DNA of 64,000 bases. It comes from Marilutibacter spongiae (GTDB lineage: Bacteria; Pseudomonadota; Gammaproteobacteria; Xanthomonadales; Xanthomonadaceae). This document shows positions 27,583-39,147 of the stretch, one piece after another. The notes beneath the pieces were generated by a model, which was not told where the DNA came from, did not search any database, and saw only the letters and a program-made list of their open reading frames with translations. The position numbers were made by a program, and so were the translations under genes. The stretch is from the NCBI RefSeq assembly GCF_014145325.1, contig NZ_JACHTF010000004.1:1-64000 (forward strand). The letters run 5' to 3'. Position 1 is the stretch's first letter; each line of letters opens with the position of its first letter.

Positions 27583-27607
27583 AATGCCGACGCAGGGCGT
27601 CGGCATT
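27583..27607. terminator. Perfect hairpin between convergent genes
   Basis: AATGCCGACGC and its complement form an 11-bp stem with AGG loop, 42 nt after the DUF2782 gene. Only three T follow on the minus strand and none usefully on the plus. A second 9-bp hairpin (27650-27670, GAAGGCGCG arms) follows the HU-gene stop. They probably end both transcripts or protect RNA ends, but are not classic terminators. Confidence 0.4.
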
Positions 27608-27678
27608 CCGGGGACAGCGGCCCCGGGCAAGCGCCGGGATCGCTGCTGCGAAGGCGCGCTACGCGCCTTCGGCACGCA

Positions 27679-28071
27679 TCAGAGCGCGGCGTCCTTGAGC
27701 TTCTTCAGCGGACGCACCTTCACCTTGACGGTGGCGGGCTTGGCGGCGAAGACCTGCTCTTCCTTGGTGAAGGGGTTGATGCCCTTGCGCTTGGGCTTGG
27801 CCGGCACCTTGACCGAGGTGATCTTCAGCAGGCCCGGCAGGGTGAACGAACCCACGCCCTTCTTGCTGATCGAACCGGCGACGGTGTTCTCCAGCGATGC
27901 CAGCACGGCACGCACGTCCTTGGCCGCGACGCCGGAGGCGTCGGCGATGTGCGCGACCAGGCCCGACTTGGTCAGGGCTTCCTTGATCGGCTTCGGCGCG
28001 GCCGGCTTGGCGGCGGCCGCCTTCGGCGCGGCTTTCTTTACGGCTTTCTTTGCAACAGTCTTCTTGGCCAT
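27679..28071 (-). CDS. HU-family histone-like DNA-binding protein with Lys/Ala-rich N-terminus
   Basis: A 130-aa nucleoid protein. Residues 1-30 are a histone-H1-like Lys/Ala/Pro stretch (MAKKTVAKKAVKKAAPKAAA). Residues 31-125 are the HU/IHF fold: helix ALTKSGLVAHIADASGVAAK, then GSFTLPGLLKI, and the DNA-inserting arm with KGINPFTKEEQ in place of the usual NPxTGE. The extension adds about 30 residues to a normal 90-aa HU and should add non-specific DNA binding. AGGGGA precedes the ATG at good spacing, and a well-formed promoter lies upstream. Confidence 0.93.
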   Translation of the reverse strand: MAKKTVAKKAVKKAAPKAAAAKPAAPKPIKEALTKSGLVAHIADASGVAAKDVRAVLASLENTVAGSISKKGVGSFTLPGLLKITSVKVPAKPKRKGINPFTKEEQVFAAKPATVKVKVRPLKKLKDAAL

Positions 28072-28127
28072 GCGTGTCCCCTGGTGGGTAATGGTGTTGG
28101 GTATGCCTGGAATCCCCCGGCAACCGG

Positions 28128-28156
28128 AATGTAGGGCAAGCCCGGCGCCACGCCAA
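28128..28156 (-). promoter_or_regulatory. Sigma-70 promoter of the HU-like gene
   Basis: TTGGCG, a 17-bp spacer, then TACATT, giving a leader of about 50 nt before the ATG at 28071. This is the best two-box promoter I found by eye in the window. Confidence 0.6.
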
Positions 28157-28222
28157 GCGGTCAGGCGGCAAAAAACGCCTGAAATCGGCCAATAATCGAA
28201 AAAAAGTCCGAAAAGCCCCGGC

Positions 28223-30400
28223 TCAGGCCGGCTGCAGGTTGGCGTAAGCCAGCACCAGCCACTTGCTGCCGGCCTCGTCGAAGTTGACCTGGACCCGGGC
28301 ATGCGCCCCGCTGCCCTCGTAGTCGACGACCGTGCCGCTGCCGAACTTGGGGTGGGTCACCGAGGCACCCAGGGGGATCGAGGGGCCCTCGATCGCGGCG
28401 TGCCCCATCGCCCGGCGCGGCCGCGCCGAGGCCATGGGCCGCGATACCTGCACCTTGGGCCGCACCTCGTGCAGCAGCGCCGGCGGGATCTCGCGCAGGA
28501 AGCGCGAGGGCATGCCGAACATGTCCATGCCATGGATGCGCCGGCTCTCGGCATAGCTGAGCACCAGCTTGTGCCGCGCGCGCGTGATGCCCACGTAGGC
28601 CAGCCGGCGCTCCTCTTCCAGGCGACCGGATTCCTCGGTCGACTTGTTGCTCGGGAACAGGCCTTCCTCGAGTCCGCCCAGGAACACCAGCGGGAACTCC
28701 AGGCCCTTCGCGCTGTGCAGGGTCATCAGCTGCACGCCGTCCTCGCCCGCCTGCGCCTGGCCTTCGCCGGCCTCCAGCGAGGCATAGCTCAGGAACGCGA
28801 CCAGTTCGGGCATGGCCGCCGCGTCCTCCTCGTCGGCGCGCACGAAGCGCGACGCCACCGAGACCAGTTCGTCGAGGTTGTCGGTGCGCGAATCGAGCTG
28901 CCCGCGCGACTCGTTGGCGTAGTGCTCGCGCAGGCCCGAGCGCGCCAGCACGTGGTCGACCTTCTCGGGCAGCGGCATGTCCGCCAGTTCCGCGTCCAGC
29001 GTGTCGATCAACTGCACGAAGGCCGCCAGCGCGTTGCGCGCGCGCGCCGCGAGGCCGCTCTCGACGCTGATCCGCTGCGCCGCGTCCCACAAGGGCAGGC
29101 GGTCGGCACGGGCGCGCTTGCGCACCTCGTCCAGGGTGCGCTCGCCGATGCCGCGGGTGGGCGTGTTCACCGAGCGCTCGAAGGCGGCATCGTCGGCGCG
29201 GTTGGACACCAGCCGCAGGTAGGCCAGGGTGTCCTTGATCTCGGCGCGCTCGAAGAAGCGCAGGCCACCATAGACCCGGTACGGCACCTGTTCGGCGAGC
29301 AGGGTTTCCTCGAACACGCGCGACTGCGCGTTGCTGCGGTAGAGGATCGCGACGTCGCCATGGCTGCCGCCGTCGCGCACCCACTGCTTGAGCCGCTCGA
29401 CCACGAAGCGCGCCTCGTCCATCTCGTTGTAGGCGGCGTAGAGGTCGATCGGTTCGCCGCTGCCGGTGTCGGTCCACAGCTTCTTGCCGAGGCGGTCGGG
29501 GTTATGCGCGATCACGGCGTTGGCGGCATCGAGGATGTTCGCGCTGGAGCGGTAGTTCTGCTCAAGGCGGATCGTGCCGGCGCCCTCGAAGTCGCGCAGG
29601 AAGCGCTGCATGTTCTCGACCTTGGCGCCGCGCCAGCCGTAGATCGACTGGTCGTCGTCGCCGACCACGAAGACCTGGCCTTCCTCGCCGGCGAGCACGC
29701 GCACGAAGGCGTACTGGATGGCGTTGGTGTCCTGGAACTCGTCGACCAGGATCTGGCGGAAACGATGGCGGTAGTGGGCCAGCAGGGCCGGGGTGTCGCG
29801 CAGCAGCTCGTGCGCGCGCAACAGCAGTTCGGCGAAGTCGACCAGGCCGGCGCGGTCGCAGCGCTCCTGGTAGGCCGCGTAGACCTTGCGCATCACGTCG
29901 GCCCACTCGTCCTGCCCGCCCTGCAGATGTTGCGGGCGGCGGCCTTCGTCCTTCTGCGCGTTGATCCACCAGGTGATCTGCCGCGGCGGGAAACGGGTGT
30001 CGTCGAGTTCCAGCGCCTGGACCACGCGCTTGACCAGGCGCAGCTGGTCGTCGGAGTCGAGCACCTGGAAGGCCTCGGGCAGTTTCGCTTCCTGCCAGTG
30101 CAGCCGGAGCAGGCGGTGGGCGAGACCGTGGAAGGTGCCGATCCACATGCCGCGGGCGCCATGGGCCAGTTGCGCATCGACACGCGCGCGCATCTCGCCG
30201 GCGGCCTTGTTGGTGAAGGTCACCGCGAGGATGCCGTGGGTCGGCACGGCGAAGACCTCGTTCAACCAGGCGATGCGGTGGGTGAGGACGCGGGTCTTGC
30301 CGGAACCGGCGCCCGCGAGGACCAGATAGTGGCCGGGGGGCGCGCTGACGGCCTCGCGCTGGGCCGGGTTCAGCCCGTCGAGCAGGTGGGAAACATCCAT
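28223..30400 (-). CDS. uvrD: DNA helicase II UvrD
   Basis: SF1A 3'-5' helicase of 725 aa for nucleotide-excision and mismatch repair. Walker A GAGSGKT at 30-36, TFTNKAAGEM, DEFQDTN, VVGDDDQSIYGWRGA, EQNYRSS, LMTLHSAKGLEFPLVFL and VGITRARHKL are all present. The C-terminus GASVTHPKFGSGTVVDYEGS ... YANLQPA is the UvrD tail that separates it from Rep. A TACAAT hexamer ends six bases before the ATG at 30400, so the message is probably leaderless. An ATG at 30424 lies upstream of that hexamer and would not be transcribed from it. Confidence 0.97.
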   Translation of the reverse strand: MDVSHLLDGLNPAQREAVSAPPGHYLVLAGAGSGKTRVLTHRIAWLNEVFAVPTHGILAVTFTNKAAGEMRARVDAQLAHGARGMWIGTFHGLAHRLLRLHWQEAKLPEAFQVLDSDDQLRLVKRVVQALELDDTRFPPRQITWWINAQKDEGRRPQHLQGGQDEWADVMRKVYAAYQERCDRAGLVDFAELLLRAHELLRDTPALLAHYRHRFRQILVDEFQDTNAIQYAFVRVLAGEEGQVFVVGDDDQSIYGWRGAKVENMQRFLRDFEGAGTIRLEQNYRSSANILDAANAVIAHNPDRLGKKLWTDTGSGEPIDLYAAYNEMDEARFVVERLKQWVRDGGSHGDVAILYRSNAQSRVFEETLLAEQVPYRVYGGLRFFERAEIKDTLAYLRLVSNRADDAAFERSVNTPTRGIGERTLDEVRKRARADRLPLWDAAQRISVESGLAARARNALAAFVQLIDTLDAELADMPLPEKVDHVLARSGLREHYANESRGQLDSRTDNLDELVSVASRFVRADEEDAAAMPELVAFLSYASLEAGEGQAQAGEDGVQLMTLHSAKGLEFPLVFLGGLEEGLFPSNKSTEESGRLEEERRLAYVGITRARHKLVLSYAESRRIHGMDMFGMPSRFLREIPPALLHEVRPKVQVSRPMASARPRRAMGHAAIEGPSIPLGASVTHPKFGSGTVVDYEGSGAHARVQVNFDEAGSKWLVLAYANLQPA

Positions 30401-30406
30401 CGGCCC

Positions 30407-30412
30407 ATTGTA
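30407..30412 (-). promoter_or_regulatory. -10 hexamer of a probable leaderless uvrD promoter
   Basis: TACAAT followed by 6 nt and the ATG, the same geometry as polA, hemB, ychJ and queF. The -35 is not recognisable. Confidence 0.55.
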
Positions 30413-30448
30413 CGCTGCGGGCATGGACGCGCCGCTGCGACCGCCCGC

Positions 30449-31402
30449 ATGAATCGCCCGCGCCCGCGCGCCTGGGTTTGCGGCGGGCCCTGCCTGTGGG
30501 CCCTGCTCGCGTGCACCGGACCGGCCCGGGCCGGCGACGCGCCGCCCGTCGAGCGAGAGCCCGCCCTGGACATGCCCGGGGGCGAGTTGCGCATCGAGCT
30601 GCCCGAAGCCGCGCCTGCGCGGCGACGGATGCTGCAGGCCTGGGTCGACGAGGTCGCCGCGGGCATCCCGGCGACGTTCGGCCGCTGGCCGCTGCAGCGC
30701 GCGTGGGTCCGGATCGTGGAGATCGACAGCCGCGACCGCAGCCCGGTCCCCTGGGGCCAGACGAAGCGCGGCGGGGCGTCGCCCGGCGTGCTGCTTTACG
30801 TGCGCCGCGACGCGGGACTGGCCGAACTGCGCGCCGACTGGACCGCCACCCACGAGTTCGCGCACCTGTTCCATCCCTACCTCGGCCGGGAAGGCCGCTG
30901 GCTGGCCGAAGGCCTGGCCAGCTACTACCAGAACGTGGTCCGCGCCCGCGCCGGCACGATGGCCCCGCGCGAGGCCTGGCGTGCGCTGGATGCCGGCTTC
31001 CGCCGCGGCGAGCGCGAAACCGTCGACGGTCCGCTGGCATCGGCCGGCCGGGGCGAGACCATGCGCGTCTACTGGGCCGGCGCCGCCTTCTGGCTGGAAG
31101 CCGACCTCGCCCTGCGCAGGCGCGGCCAGCACCTGGACCAGGTGCTGGCCGACCATGCCGCGTGTTGCCTGGCGACGGCGCCCCCACGCGATCCCGCGGC
31201 CTTCGTCGCGGCGCTCGACCGCGTCGCCGGGACATCGGTGCTCGCGCCCCTGTACCGGCGCCACGCCGCCGCCCGCAGCTTCCCGGCGCTGGCCGGCAGT
31301 TACGCCACCCTGGGGCTGCGCCGCGAGGGCGACGCGCTGCGCTTCGACGCGGCCGGGCGCGAGGCGCGGACCGCGATCATGGGCAGCGACGCGGCCCGCT
31401 GA
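30449..31402 (+). CDS. Exported gluzincin-type metallopeptidase-like protein
   Basis: A 317-aa protein with an N-terminal export segment (PCLWALLACTGPARAG). Residues about 130-157 carry HEFAHLFHPYLGREGRWLAE: a HExxH zinc motif followed 18 residues after the second His by Glu in WLAEGLASYY, the gluzincin (MA clan) arrangement. No specific family name is certain. It is divergent from uvrD; the ATG at 30449 is 48 bp from the uvrD ATG and has no strong ribosome site. It converges on yqhA with 21 bp between. Confidence 0.82.
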   Translation: MNRPRPRAWVCGGPCLWALLACTGPARAGDAPPVEREPALDMPGGELRIELPEAAPARRRMLQAWVDEVAAGIPATFGRWPLQRAWVRIVEIDSRDRSPVPWGQTKRGGASPGVLLYVRRDAGLAELRADWTATHEFAHLFHPYLGREGRWLAEGLASYYQNVVRARAGTMAPREAWRALDAGFRRGERETVDGPLASAGRGETMRVYWAGAAFWLEADLALRRRGQHLDQVLADHAACCLATAPPRDPAAFVAALDRVAGTSVLAPLYRRHAAARSFPALAGSYATLGLRREGDALRFDAAGREARTAIMGSDAAR

Positions 31403-31423
31403 GCGAGCCGCCGCCGCGCGAGG

Positions 31424-31984
31424 TCAATGCGCCGCGGCCTTGCCAGGCTTGGTGACCTGGGCCATCAGGCGGTCGGTGTAGGCGATGCCGATCGCCGACA
31501 GGATGAAGACGCAATGGATGATCGTCTGCCACATCACGCCTTCGGTGGTGTAGGTCGCGCCTTCGCCGCCGAGGTTGCCGATGGCGATGAAGGTCTTCAG
31601 CAGGTGGATCGAGGAGATGCCGATGATCGCCATCGCCAGCTTCACCTTCAGCACGCTGGCATTGACGTGGCTCAGCCACTCCGGCTGGTCGGGATGGCCC
31701 TGCAGGTTCAGGCGCGAGACGAAGGTCTCGTAGCCGCCGACGATGACCATCACCAGCAGGTTGGAGATCATGACCACGTCGATCAGGCCCAGGACCAGCA
31801 GCATGATGTCCTGTTCGCTGAAGCTCGCCGCGCCGTGGATCAGGTGCCAGAGCTCCTTCATGAAAAGGAACACGTAGACGCCCTGCGCTACGATCAGGCC
31901 CAGGTACAGGGGCAGCTGCAACCAGCGCGAGCTGAAGATCAGGTACGGCAACGGGCCAAGGCGCGGCGTCTGCGATGTCGACAT
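31424..31984 (-). CDS. YqhA / UPF0114 family inner-membrane protein
   Basis: A 186-aa membrane protein of unknown function. It begins with a short cytoplasmic segment and [18 protein letters not shown], then has four hydrophobic segments. The conserved [15 protein letters not shown] and [20 protein letters not shown] blocks mark the UPF0114 (YqhA, TIGR00645) family. The frame is open upstream for a long way but has no coding signal there. Confidence 0.93.
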   Translation of the reverse strand: MSTSQTPRLGPLPYLIFSSRWLQLPLYLGLIVAQGVYVFLFMKELWHLIHGAASFSEQDIMLLVLGLIDVVMISNLLVMVIVGGYETFVSRLNLQGHPDQPEWLSHVNASVLKVKLAMAIIGISSIHLLKTFIAIGNLGGEGATYTTEGVMWQTIIHCVFILSAIGIAYTDRLMAQVTKPGKAAAH

Positions 31985-32133
31985 GGGATGGGCTTCGGTT
32001 GGGAATCGCGCAGGGTAGCCAGCGCTCCGCGCCCGCTCAAGTACCGGGCGGGGCGGCTCGCCGCGCGGCGGTGGCGGCCGGCGCCCGGGCCAGCGCGTAC
32101 ACTGGCCGTCCCCACGACCCGGGAGTGCCTCGC

Positions 32134-32829
32134 ATGATCGACCTGCATTACTGGCCCACCCCCAACGGCCACAAGATCACCCTGTTCCTCGAGGAGGCCG
32201 GCCTGGAATACCGCGTCCATCCGGTCGACATCGGCGCGGGCGACCAGTTCAAGCCGGAGTTCCTGGCGATCTCCCCCAACAACAAGATGCCGGCGATCGT
32301 CGACGACGCGCCCGCCGACGGCGGTCCGCCGATCAGCGTGTTCGAGTCCGGCGCGATCCTGCTGTACCTGGCCAACAAGACCGGCCGCTTCTTCGCCGAC
32401 GACCTGCGCGGCCGCATCGAAGTGAGCCAGTGGCTCAACTGGCAGATGGCCGGGCTGGGCCCGATGACCGGCCAGTACGGCCATTTCCACGTCTATGCGC
32501 CCGAGCCGATCCCCTACGCCCGCGACCGCTACGCGCGCGAGGCCGCGCGCCTGCTGGGCGTGCTCGACAAGCGCCTGGCCGACCGCGAGTTCGTCGCCGG
32601 CGTCCACTACAGCATCGCCGACATGGCCTGCTATCCGTGGATCGATCCGTACGAGAAGGCGCCGATGGACCTGTCGGGCCTGCCCCACCTGCGCCGCTGG
32701 CGCGAGGCGATCGCCGCCCGCCCGGCGACGGTCCGCGCCTATGCCGTGGCCGAGCAGCACCGGGTGCAGCGGGAAATGACCGAGGAGATGCGCCGCAACC
32801 TGTTCGGCACGCCGTCCGGCGCCGCCTGA
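32134..32829 (+). CDS. Glutathione S-transferase family protein (YfcG/YghU-like)
   Basis: A 231-aa cytoplasmic protein. The thioredoxin-like N-domain begins [20 protein letters not shown] and contains NNKMPAIVD and the glutathione-binding [14 protein letters not shown]. The helical C-domain has ADMACYPW. The short active-site sequence TPNGHK fits the nu-class disulfide-bond oxidoreductases YfcG and YghU rather than conjugating GSTs. GGGAG lies nine bases before the ATG, and TACACT (32097-32102) may be the -10. Confidence 0.9.
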   Translation: MIDLHYWPTPNGHKITLFLEEAGLEYRVHPVDIGAGDQFKPEFLAISPNNKMPAIVDDAPADGGPPISVFESGAILLYLANKTGRFFADDLRGRIEVSQWLNWQMAGLGPMTGQYGHFHVYAPEPIPYARDRYAREAARLLGVLDKRLADREFVAGVHYSIADMACYPWIDPYEKAPMDLSGLPHLRRWREAIAARPATVRAYAVAEQHRVQREMTEEMRRNLFGTPSGAA

Positions 32830-35148
<2,319 letters not shown>

Positions 35149-35226
35149 GCCGAGCGTGACCTTCGGCGCATGGCCGGGGGCCGCGCGTCGGTGATGCTGC
35201 CTCCTTTCCAGCCAACGGGAACCGCC

Positions 35227-37023
35227 ATGACCAGACCGCTCGTCCTCGCCATCGTCCTTGCCCTGGCCGTTCCGCTGCCGTCGCTCGCCCAGGAGGCGGC
35301 GACCGGGAGCGCGCAGGCCGCCAGCCCCGCCTGGGTCGCGCGCAGCAACGAGCTGGCGGGCATCCTGATCGAGGCGCAGGCGGAGTTCTCGCCGGAAAGC
35401 TTCTCCTTCCTCGGCATCCCCGGCTACGACGACAAGGTGTCCGACTTCGGGCCCGATGCCGGCAAGCGCGGGCGCGAGGCCACCGCGCGCGCGCGCGACG
35501 CGCTGAAGGCGAAGCTCGCCGTCGAGCGCGATCCGCAGGTGCGCCAGGACCTCGAGCTGCTGATCGCCTCGGCCAACGACAGCATCGAGAGTTCGGAGAC
35601 CTACGAGCGCCTCACCCTGCCCTGGGTCGACGCGCCCCAGCTCGTCTTCAGCGGGATCCAGAGCCTGCTGTCCGACCAGGTGCAGCCCGAGCGCCGCGCG
35701 CGCGCGCTCGACCGCCTGAAGGCCTACGTCGGCATGGACGGCGCGCACGCGCCGATCACCGAACAGGCGATGGCGCGCTACGCCGAACGCGCCGGCGACG
35801 CCGCGCTGCTGCGTCCGACGAAGCTCGAGGTGGAACAGGCACTGGGCAACGTCGACACCTACGTGGACGGCATCCGCAAGCTGTTCGCGAAGTACCAGGT
35901 GGCCGGCGCCAATGAGGCGCTCGACGCGATGGACACCCAGCTGCACGCCTACGCCGCCTGGGCGCGCGGCACCGTGCTGCCCGAGGCGCGCACCGACACC
36001 GTGCTGCCGCCGGCCCTGTACGCGCTCTCGCTCAAGCAGGTGGGCATCGACATCGACCCGAAGGTGCTGGTGCAGCGTGCCCAGCTCGAGTTCATGGAAA
36101 CGCGCGCGGCGATGCAGGCGCTGGCGCCGCGCGTGGTCGCCGAGAAGGGCCTGTCGGTCAAGGACCCGAACGACTACGTCGAGGTGATCCAGGCGCTCAA
36201 GCGCGACACGATCCCCAACGACGCGCTCGAGGCCCGCTACCGTACGGTGATCGACCGCATCGACCCCATCATCCGCGAGGCGCGCATCGTCGACGTGCCC
36301 AACCGGCCGATGGTCATGCGGTTGGGTTCCGAGGCCGAATCGGCCGCGCAGCCCGCGCCGCATTTCAAGCCCGCGCCGCTGGTGGGCAACACCGGGCAGC
36401 AGGGGCAGTTCGTGCTGCCGGTCGCGGTGCCCCAGGCCGACGGCGAGGCGCTTCGGTACGACGATTTCAACTTCGATGCCGTGCGCTGGACCCTGTCCGC
36501 GCACGAGGGCCGCCCCGGCCACGAGCTGCAGTTCACCGCGATGGTCGAGCGCGGGGTGTCGCTGGCCCGCACCATGTTCGCGTTCAACTCGGTCAACGTG
36601 GAGGGCTGGGCCCTGTACGCGGAGGCCGAAATGGTCCCGTACGAGCCCGTCGACGGCCAGCTGATCGCCCTGCAGTTCCGCCTGCTTCGCGCCGCCCGCG
36701 CGATCCTCGACCCGATGCTCAACCTGGGCCTGACCGACCGCGACAGCGCGGGCCGCGTGCTGCGCGAGAAGGTCGGCATGTCCGAGGCGATGACCAAGCA
36801 GGAGCTCGACCGCTACACCTTCAACGCCCCCGGACAGGCCGGCGCGTACTTCTACGGGTACAGCCGCATCCTGGAGCTGCGCATGGCCACCGAGCTCGCC
36901 CTGGGCGACCGTTTCGACCGCCTGGCGTTCAACAACTTCCTGCTCGACCAGGGCCTGCTGCCGCCGGACCTGCTGGCGCAGGCGGTGAACGAGGTGTTCA
37001 TCCCCGCCCAGCGCGAACGCTGA
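35227..37023 (+). CDS. DUF885 family exported metallopeptidase-like protein
   Basis: A 598-aa protein with signal peptide MTRPLVLAIVLALAVPLPSL. It belongs to DUF885: residues about 425-460 contain WTLSAHEGRPGHELQF, the variant His/Glu site of the family, and VNVEGWALYAEAEM, where the second Glu would complete a zinc site. Family members are thought to be peptidases, but substrates are not known. It lies directly after the DPP IV gene, and a hairpin plus a new promoter separate it from the pigment cluster. Confidence 0.88.
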   Translation: MTRPLVLAIVLALAVPLPSLAQEAATGSAQAASPAWVARSNELAGILIEAQAEFSPESFSFLGIPGYDDKVSDFGPDAGKRGREATARARDALKAKLAVERDPQVRQDLELLIASANDSIESSETYERLTLPWVDAPQLVFSGIQSLLSDQVQPERRARALDRLKAYVGMDGAHAPITEQAMARYAERAGDAALLRPTKLEVEQALGNVDTYVDGIRKLFAKYQVAGANEALDAMDTQLHAYAAWARGTVLPEARTDTVLPPALYALSLKQVGIDIDPKVLVQRAQLEFMETRAAMQALAPRVVAEKGLSVKDPNDYVEVIQALKRDTIPNDALEARYRTVIDRIDPIIREARIVDVPNRPMVMRLGSEAESAAQPAPHFKPAPLVGNTGQQGQFVLPVAVPQADGEALRYDDFNFDAVRWTLSAHEGRPGHELQFTAMVERGVSLARTMFAFNSVNVEGWALYAEAEMVPYEPVDGQLIALQFRLLRAARAILDPMLNLGLTDRDSAGRVLREKVGMSEAMTKQELDRYTFNAPGQAGAYFYGYSRILELRMATELALGDRFDRLAFNNFLLDQGLLPPDLLAQAVNEVFIPAQRER

Positions 37024-37034
37024 ACGGAGCGAAG

Positions 37035-37061
37035 CCGGGACCGGCCGCCGGTCGGTCCCGG
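37035..37061 (+). terminator. GC-rich hairpin between DUF885 gene and pigment cluster
   Basis: Stem CCGGGACCG/CGGTCCCGG with a 9-nt loop, beginning 12 nt after the stop. No T tract follows. It may separate the upstream transcript from the cluster promoter. Confidence 0.4.
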
Positions 37062-37069
37062 GCTCTGGC

Positions 37070-37075
37070 TATACT
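37070..37075 (+). promoter_or_regulatory. -10 box of probable pigment-cluster promoter
   Basis: TATACT, about 31 bases before the TTG start of the first ketosynthase gene. The 17-bp position upstream has no convincing -35 box. Confidence 0.45.
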
Positions 37076-37105
37076 CGGGGCCTGTCGTCCGCCCATTGCC
37101 GTCCT

Positions 37106-38335
37106 TTGCGAACCCTGCCCCGTCCCATCGAACCGCTGGCCATCCGCGCCCACACCGCCACCACCGCGCTTGGCCGCGGGCGCGCGGCGCAGGCCCAGGC
37201 CCTTGCCGAACGCCGCAGCGGCTTGCGACCCAATGATTTCCCGACCACCGCGGCCGGCGAAGCGCCGCTGGACTGCTGGATCGGGCGCGTCGACGGCCTG
37301 GAGACCTCCCCGCTGCCCGGGCACCTGGCGCGCTGGGAGTGCCGCAACAACCGCCTCGCCTGGCTGGCCCTGCAGCAGGACGGGATGGCCGCCGCCGTCG
37401 AGGCCGCGATCGCTCGCCATGGCGCCGCACGCGTCGGTCTGGTGGTGGGGACCTCCACCTCCAGCATCGGCGCCAGCGAAGAGGCCTACGCGCGCCTGGA
37501 CGAGGACGCCGATGGCGTTCAGCATTTCCCCGCCGACCTGGCCCGCGACGAGATCCATACCCCGCACTCGCTCGGCGCCTTCCTGCAGGACGCGACCGGC
37601 ATCGCCGGCCCCTGCGTGACCGTGGCGACGGCCTGCTCCTCGAGCGCGAAGGTGTTCGCGCAGGCCGCGCGCCTGATCCACGCCGGCGTGGCCGACGCCG
37701 CACTCGTTGGCGGCGTCGACACCCTGTGCGGCAGCGTGCTGTTCGGCTTCAACGCCCTGCAACTGGTGTCGCCCGAACCCTGCCGGCCCTTCGACGTCCG
37801 CCGCGTCGGCCTGTCGCTCGGCGAAGCCGGCGGCTATGCGCTGCTCGAACGCGCGTCGGCAGGCGAAGGTGGCCTGCAGCTGCGCGGCTACGGCGAATCC
37901 AGCGACGCCCACCACATGTCCGCACCGCATCCCGAAGGCCTGGGCGCCCGCCTGGCGATGTCCGACGCGATGGCGCGGGCCGGCATCGAGGCCGGCGAGG
38001 TGGAGTACCTGAACCTGCACGGCACCGCGACCCCGGCCAACGACGCCATCGAAGCGGCCGCGGTGGCCGCATTGTTCCCCGACACCCTGCACGCCAGTTC
38101 GACCAAGGGCTGGACCGGCCACACCCTGGGCGCGGCCGGCATCGTCGAGTCGGTGATCGCCCTGCTCGCGCTTGAGACCGGCCACCTGCCGGGCATCCTC
38201 AACAGCGACCGGCACGACCCCGCCTGCGGCCCGCAGATCCGCTTCGACAACGTGGACCGGCCCATCCGCTTCGCGATGAACAACTCCTTCGGTTTCGGCG
38301 GCAACAACGCCTCGCTCGTGTTCGGCCGCGCATGA
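37106..38335 (+). CDS. Beta-ketoacyl-ACP synthase of the aryl-polyene cluster (ApeO-like)
   Basis: FabF-type condensing enzyme, 409 aa, that should extend the polyene chain with malonyl units. Catalytic Cys is in TVATACSSSAKV, with His in LNLHGTATPANDAIEA and NSFGFGGNNASLVFG. In aryl-polyene systems such a synthase works as a heterodimer with a truncated partner, here the next gene. The first possible start is TTG at 37106 and no ATG occurs near the true N-terminus, so the start is uncertain. The stop overlaps the next start as ATGA. Confidence 0.92.
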   Translation: MRTLPRPIEPLAIRAHTATTALGRGRAAQAQALAERRSGLRPNDFPTTAAGEAPLDCWIGRVDGLETSPLPGHLARWECRNNRLAWLALQQDGMAAAVEAAIARHGAARVGLVVGTSTSSIGASEEAYARLDEDADGVQHFPADLARDEIHTPHSLGAFLQDATGIAGPCVTVATACSSSAKVFAQAARLIHAGVADAALVGGVDTLCGSVLFGFNALQLVSPEPCRPFDVRRVGLSLGEAGGYALLERASAGEGGLQLRGYGESSDAHHMSAPHPEGLGARLAMSDAMARAGIEAGEVEYLNLHGTATPANDAIEAAAVAALFPDTLHASSTKGWTGHTLGAAGIVESVIALLALETGHLPGILNSDRHDPACGPQIRFDNVDRPIRFAMNNSFGFGGNNASLVFGRA

Positions 38336-39147
38336 GCACGTTCTCCGCCCGCATCGAAGGCATCGGCTTCTGGACCGACGGACTCCCCTCCTGGGACGCC
38401 GCCCGCCGCTTCTGCCTGGAGGGCACGCTGCCCGAATCGGCGCCCGCGCGTCCCTCGCCGCAACTGCTCGCGCCGAACGAGCGCCGGCGCGCGCCGCAGA
38501 CCGTGGCGATCGCGCTGGAGGTCGGCCTCGCCGCCTGCACCGCGGCCGGTCGCGACCCCGCCACCCTGCCGTCGGTGTTCACCTCCACCCATGGCGAGCT
38601 CGGCATCACCGATTACACCTGCAGCACCCTGGCGAGCACGCCCCGCGCGCTCTCGCCGACGCGCTTCCACAACTCCGTGCACAACGCCGCCGCGGGCTAC
38701 TGGACCATCGGCACCGGCGCCATGCAGCCGGCCACGGCGATCAGCGCCATGCAGGCGAGTTTCGCCCAGGGCCTGCTGGAAGCGATGGTGCAGCTGGCCA
38801 GCGGCGAGGATTCCGTGCTGCTGGTGGCCTACGACGGCAGCGCCATCGGCCCGCTGGGCGAGCATGCGCGCAGCCAGGGCCTGCTCGGCGCCGGGCTGGT
38901 GCTCGCCCACGAGAGCCGCGAGACCGGGCCGGTGCTGCAGGTGACCCTGGAAGCAGGCCCGGCGACGGTCGGGGGCGGACGCCTGCATGCGCACGCCTCG
39001 GCGAACGCGATGGCGCCGATGCTGCCGTTCTTCGAGGCGCTCGCCGCCGGCGCCCCTTCGCGCGTCATGCTCGACGCGGGCGGCGGCCAGCGGCTGGCCA
39101 TCGCGCTGCGTACCGGCGCGACCGCGATGGAGTCGATCGATGCCTGA
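38332..39147 (+). CDS. Ketosynthase-like chain-length-factor partner (ApeC-like)
   Basis: A 271-aa short relative of ketosynthases. RFHNSVHNAAAGYWTIGTGA stands where a synthase would carry its active-site Cys (ACSS), so it is probably catalytically inactive. AISAMQASFAQGLLEAM is typical of the N-terminal ketosynthase-like family in aryl-polyene clusters. It should pair with the upstream synthase as ApeC does with ApeO in E. coli. Starts inside the previous stop (ATGA) and overlaps the next gene by 8 nt. Confidence 0.88.
   Translation: MSTFSARIEGIGFWTDGLPSWDAARRFCLEGTLPESAPARPSPQLLAPNERRRAPQTVAIALEVGLAACTAAGRDPATLPSVFTSTHGELGITDYTCSTLASTPRALSPTRFHNSVHNAAAGYWTIGTGAMQPATAISAMQASFAQGLLEAMVQLASGEDSVLLVAYDGSAIGPLGEHARSQGLLGAGLVLAHESRETGPVLQVTLEAGPATVGGGRLHAHASANAMAPMLPFFEALAAGAPSRVMLDAGGGQRLAIALRTGATAMESIDA

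Noticed and set aside
24304-28134. 1276-codon open frame on the plus strand opposite polA
   Set aside because: Composition is His/Gln/Val/Asp-rich, typical of the antisense of a high-GC gene; it spans several real genes and polA explains the region completely.
38332-39147. Active beta-ketoacyl synthase
   Set aside because: The protein is 271 aa and has no Cys at the expected nucleophile position, so a chain-length-factor role is preferred.
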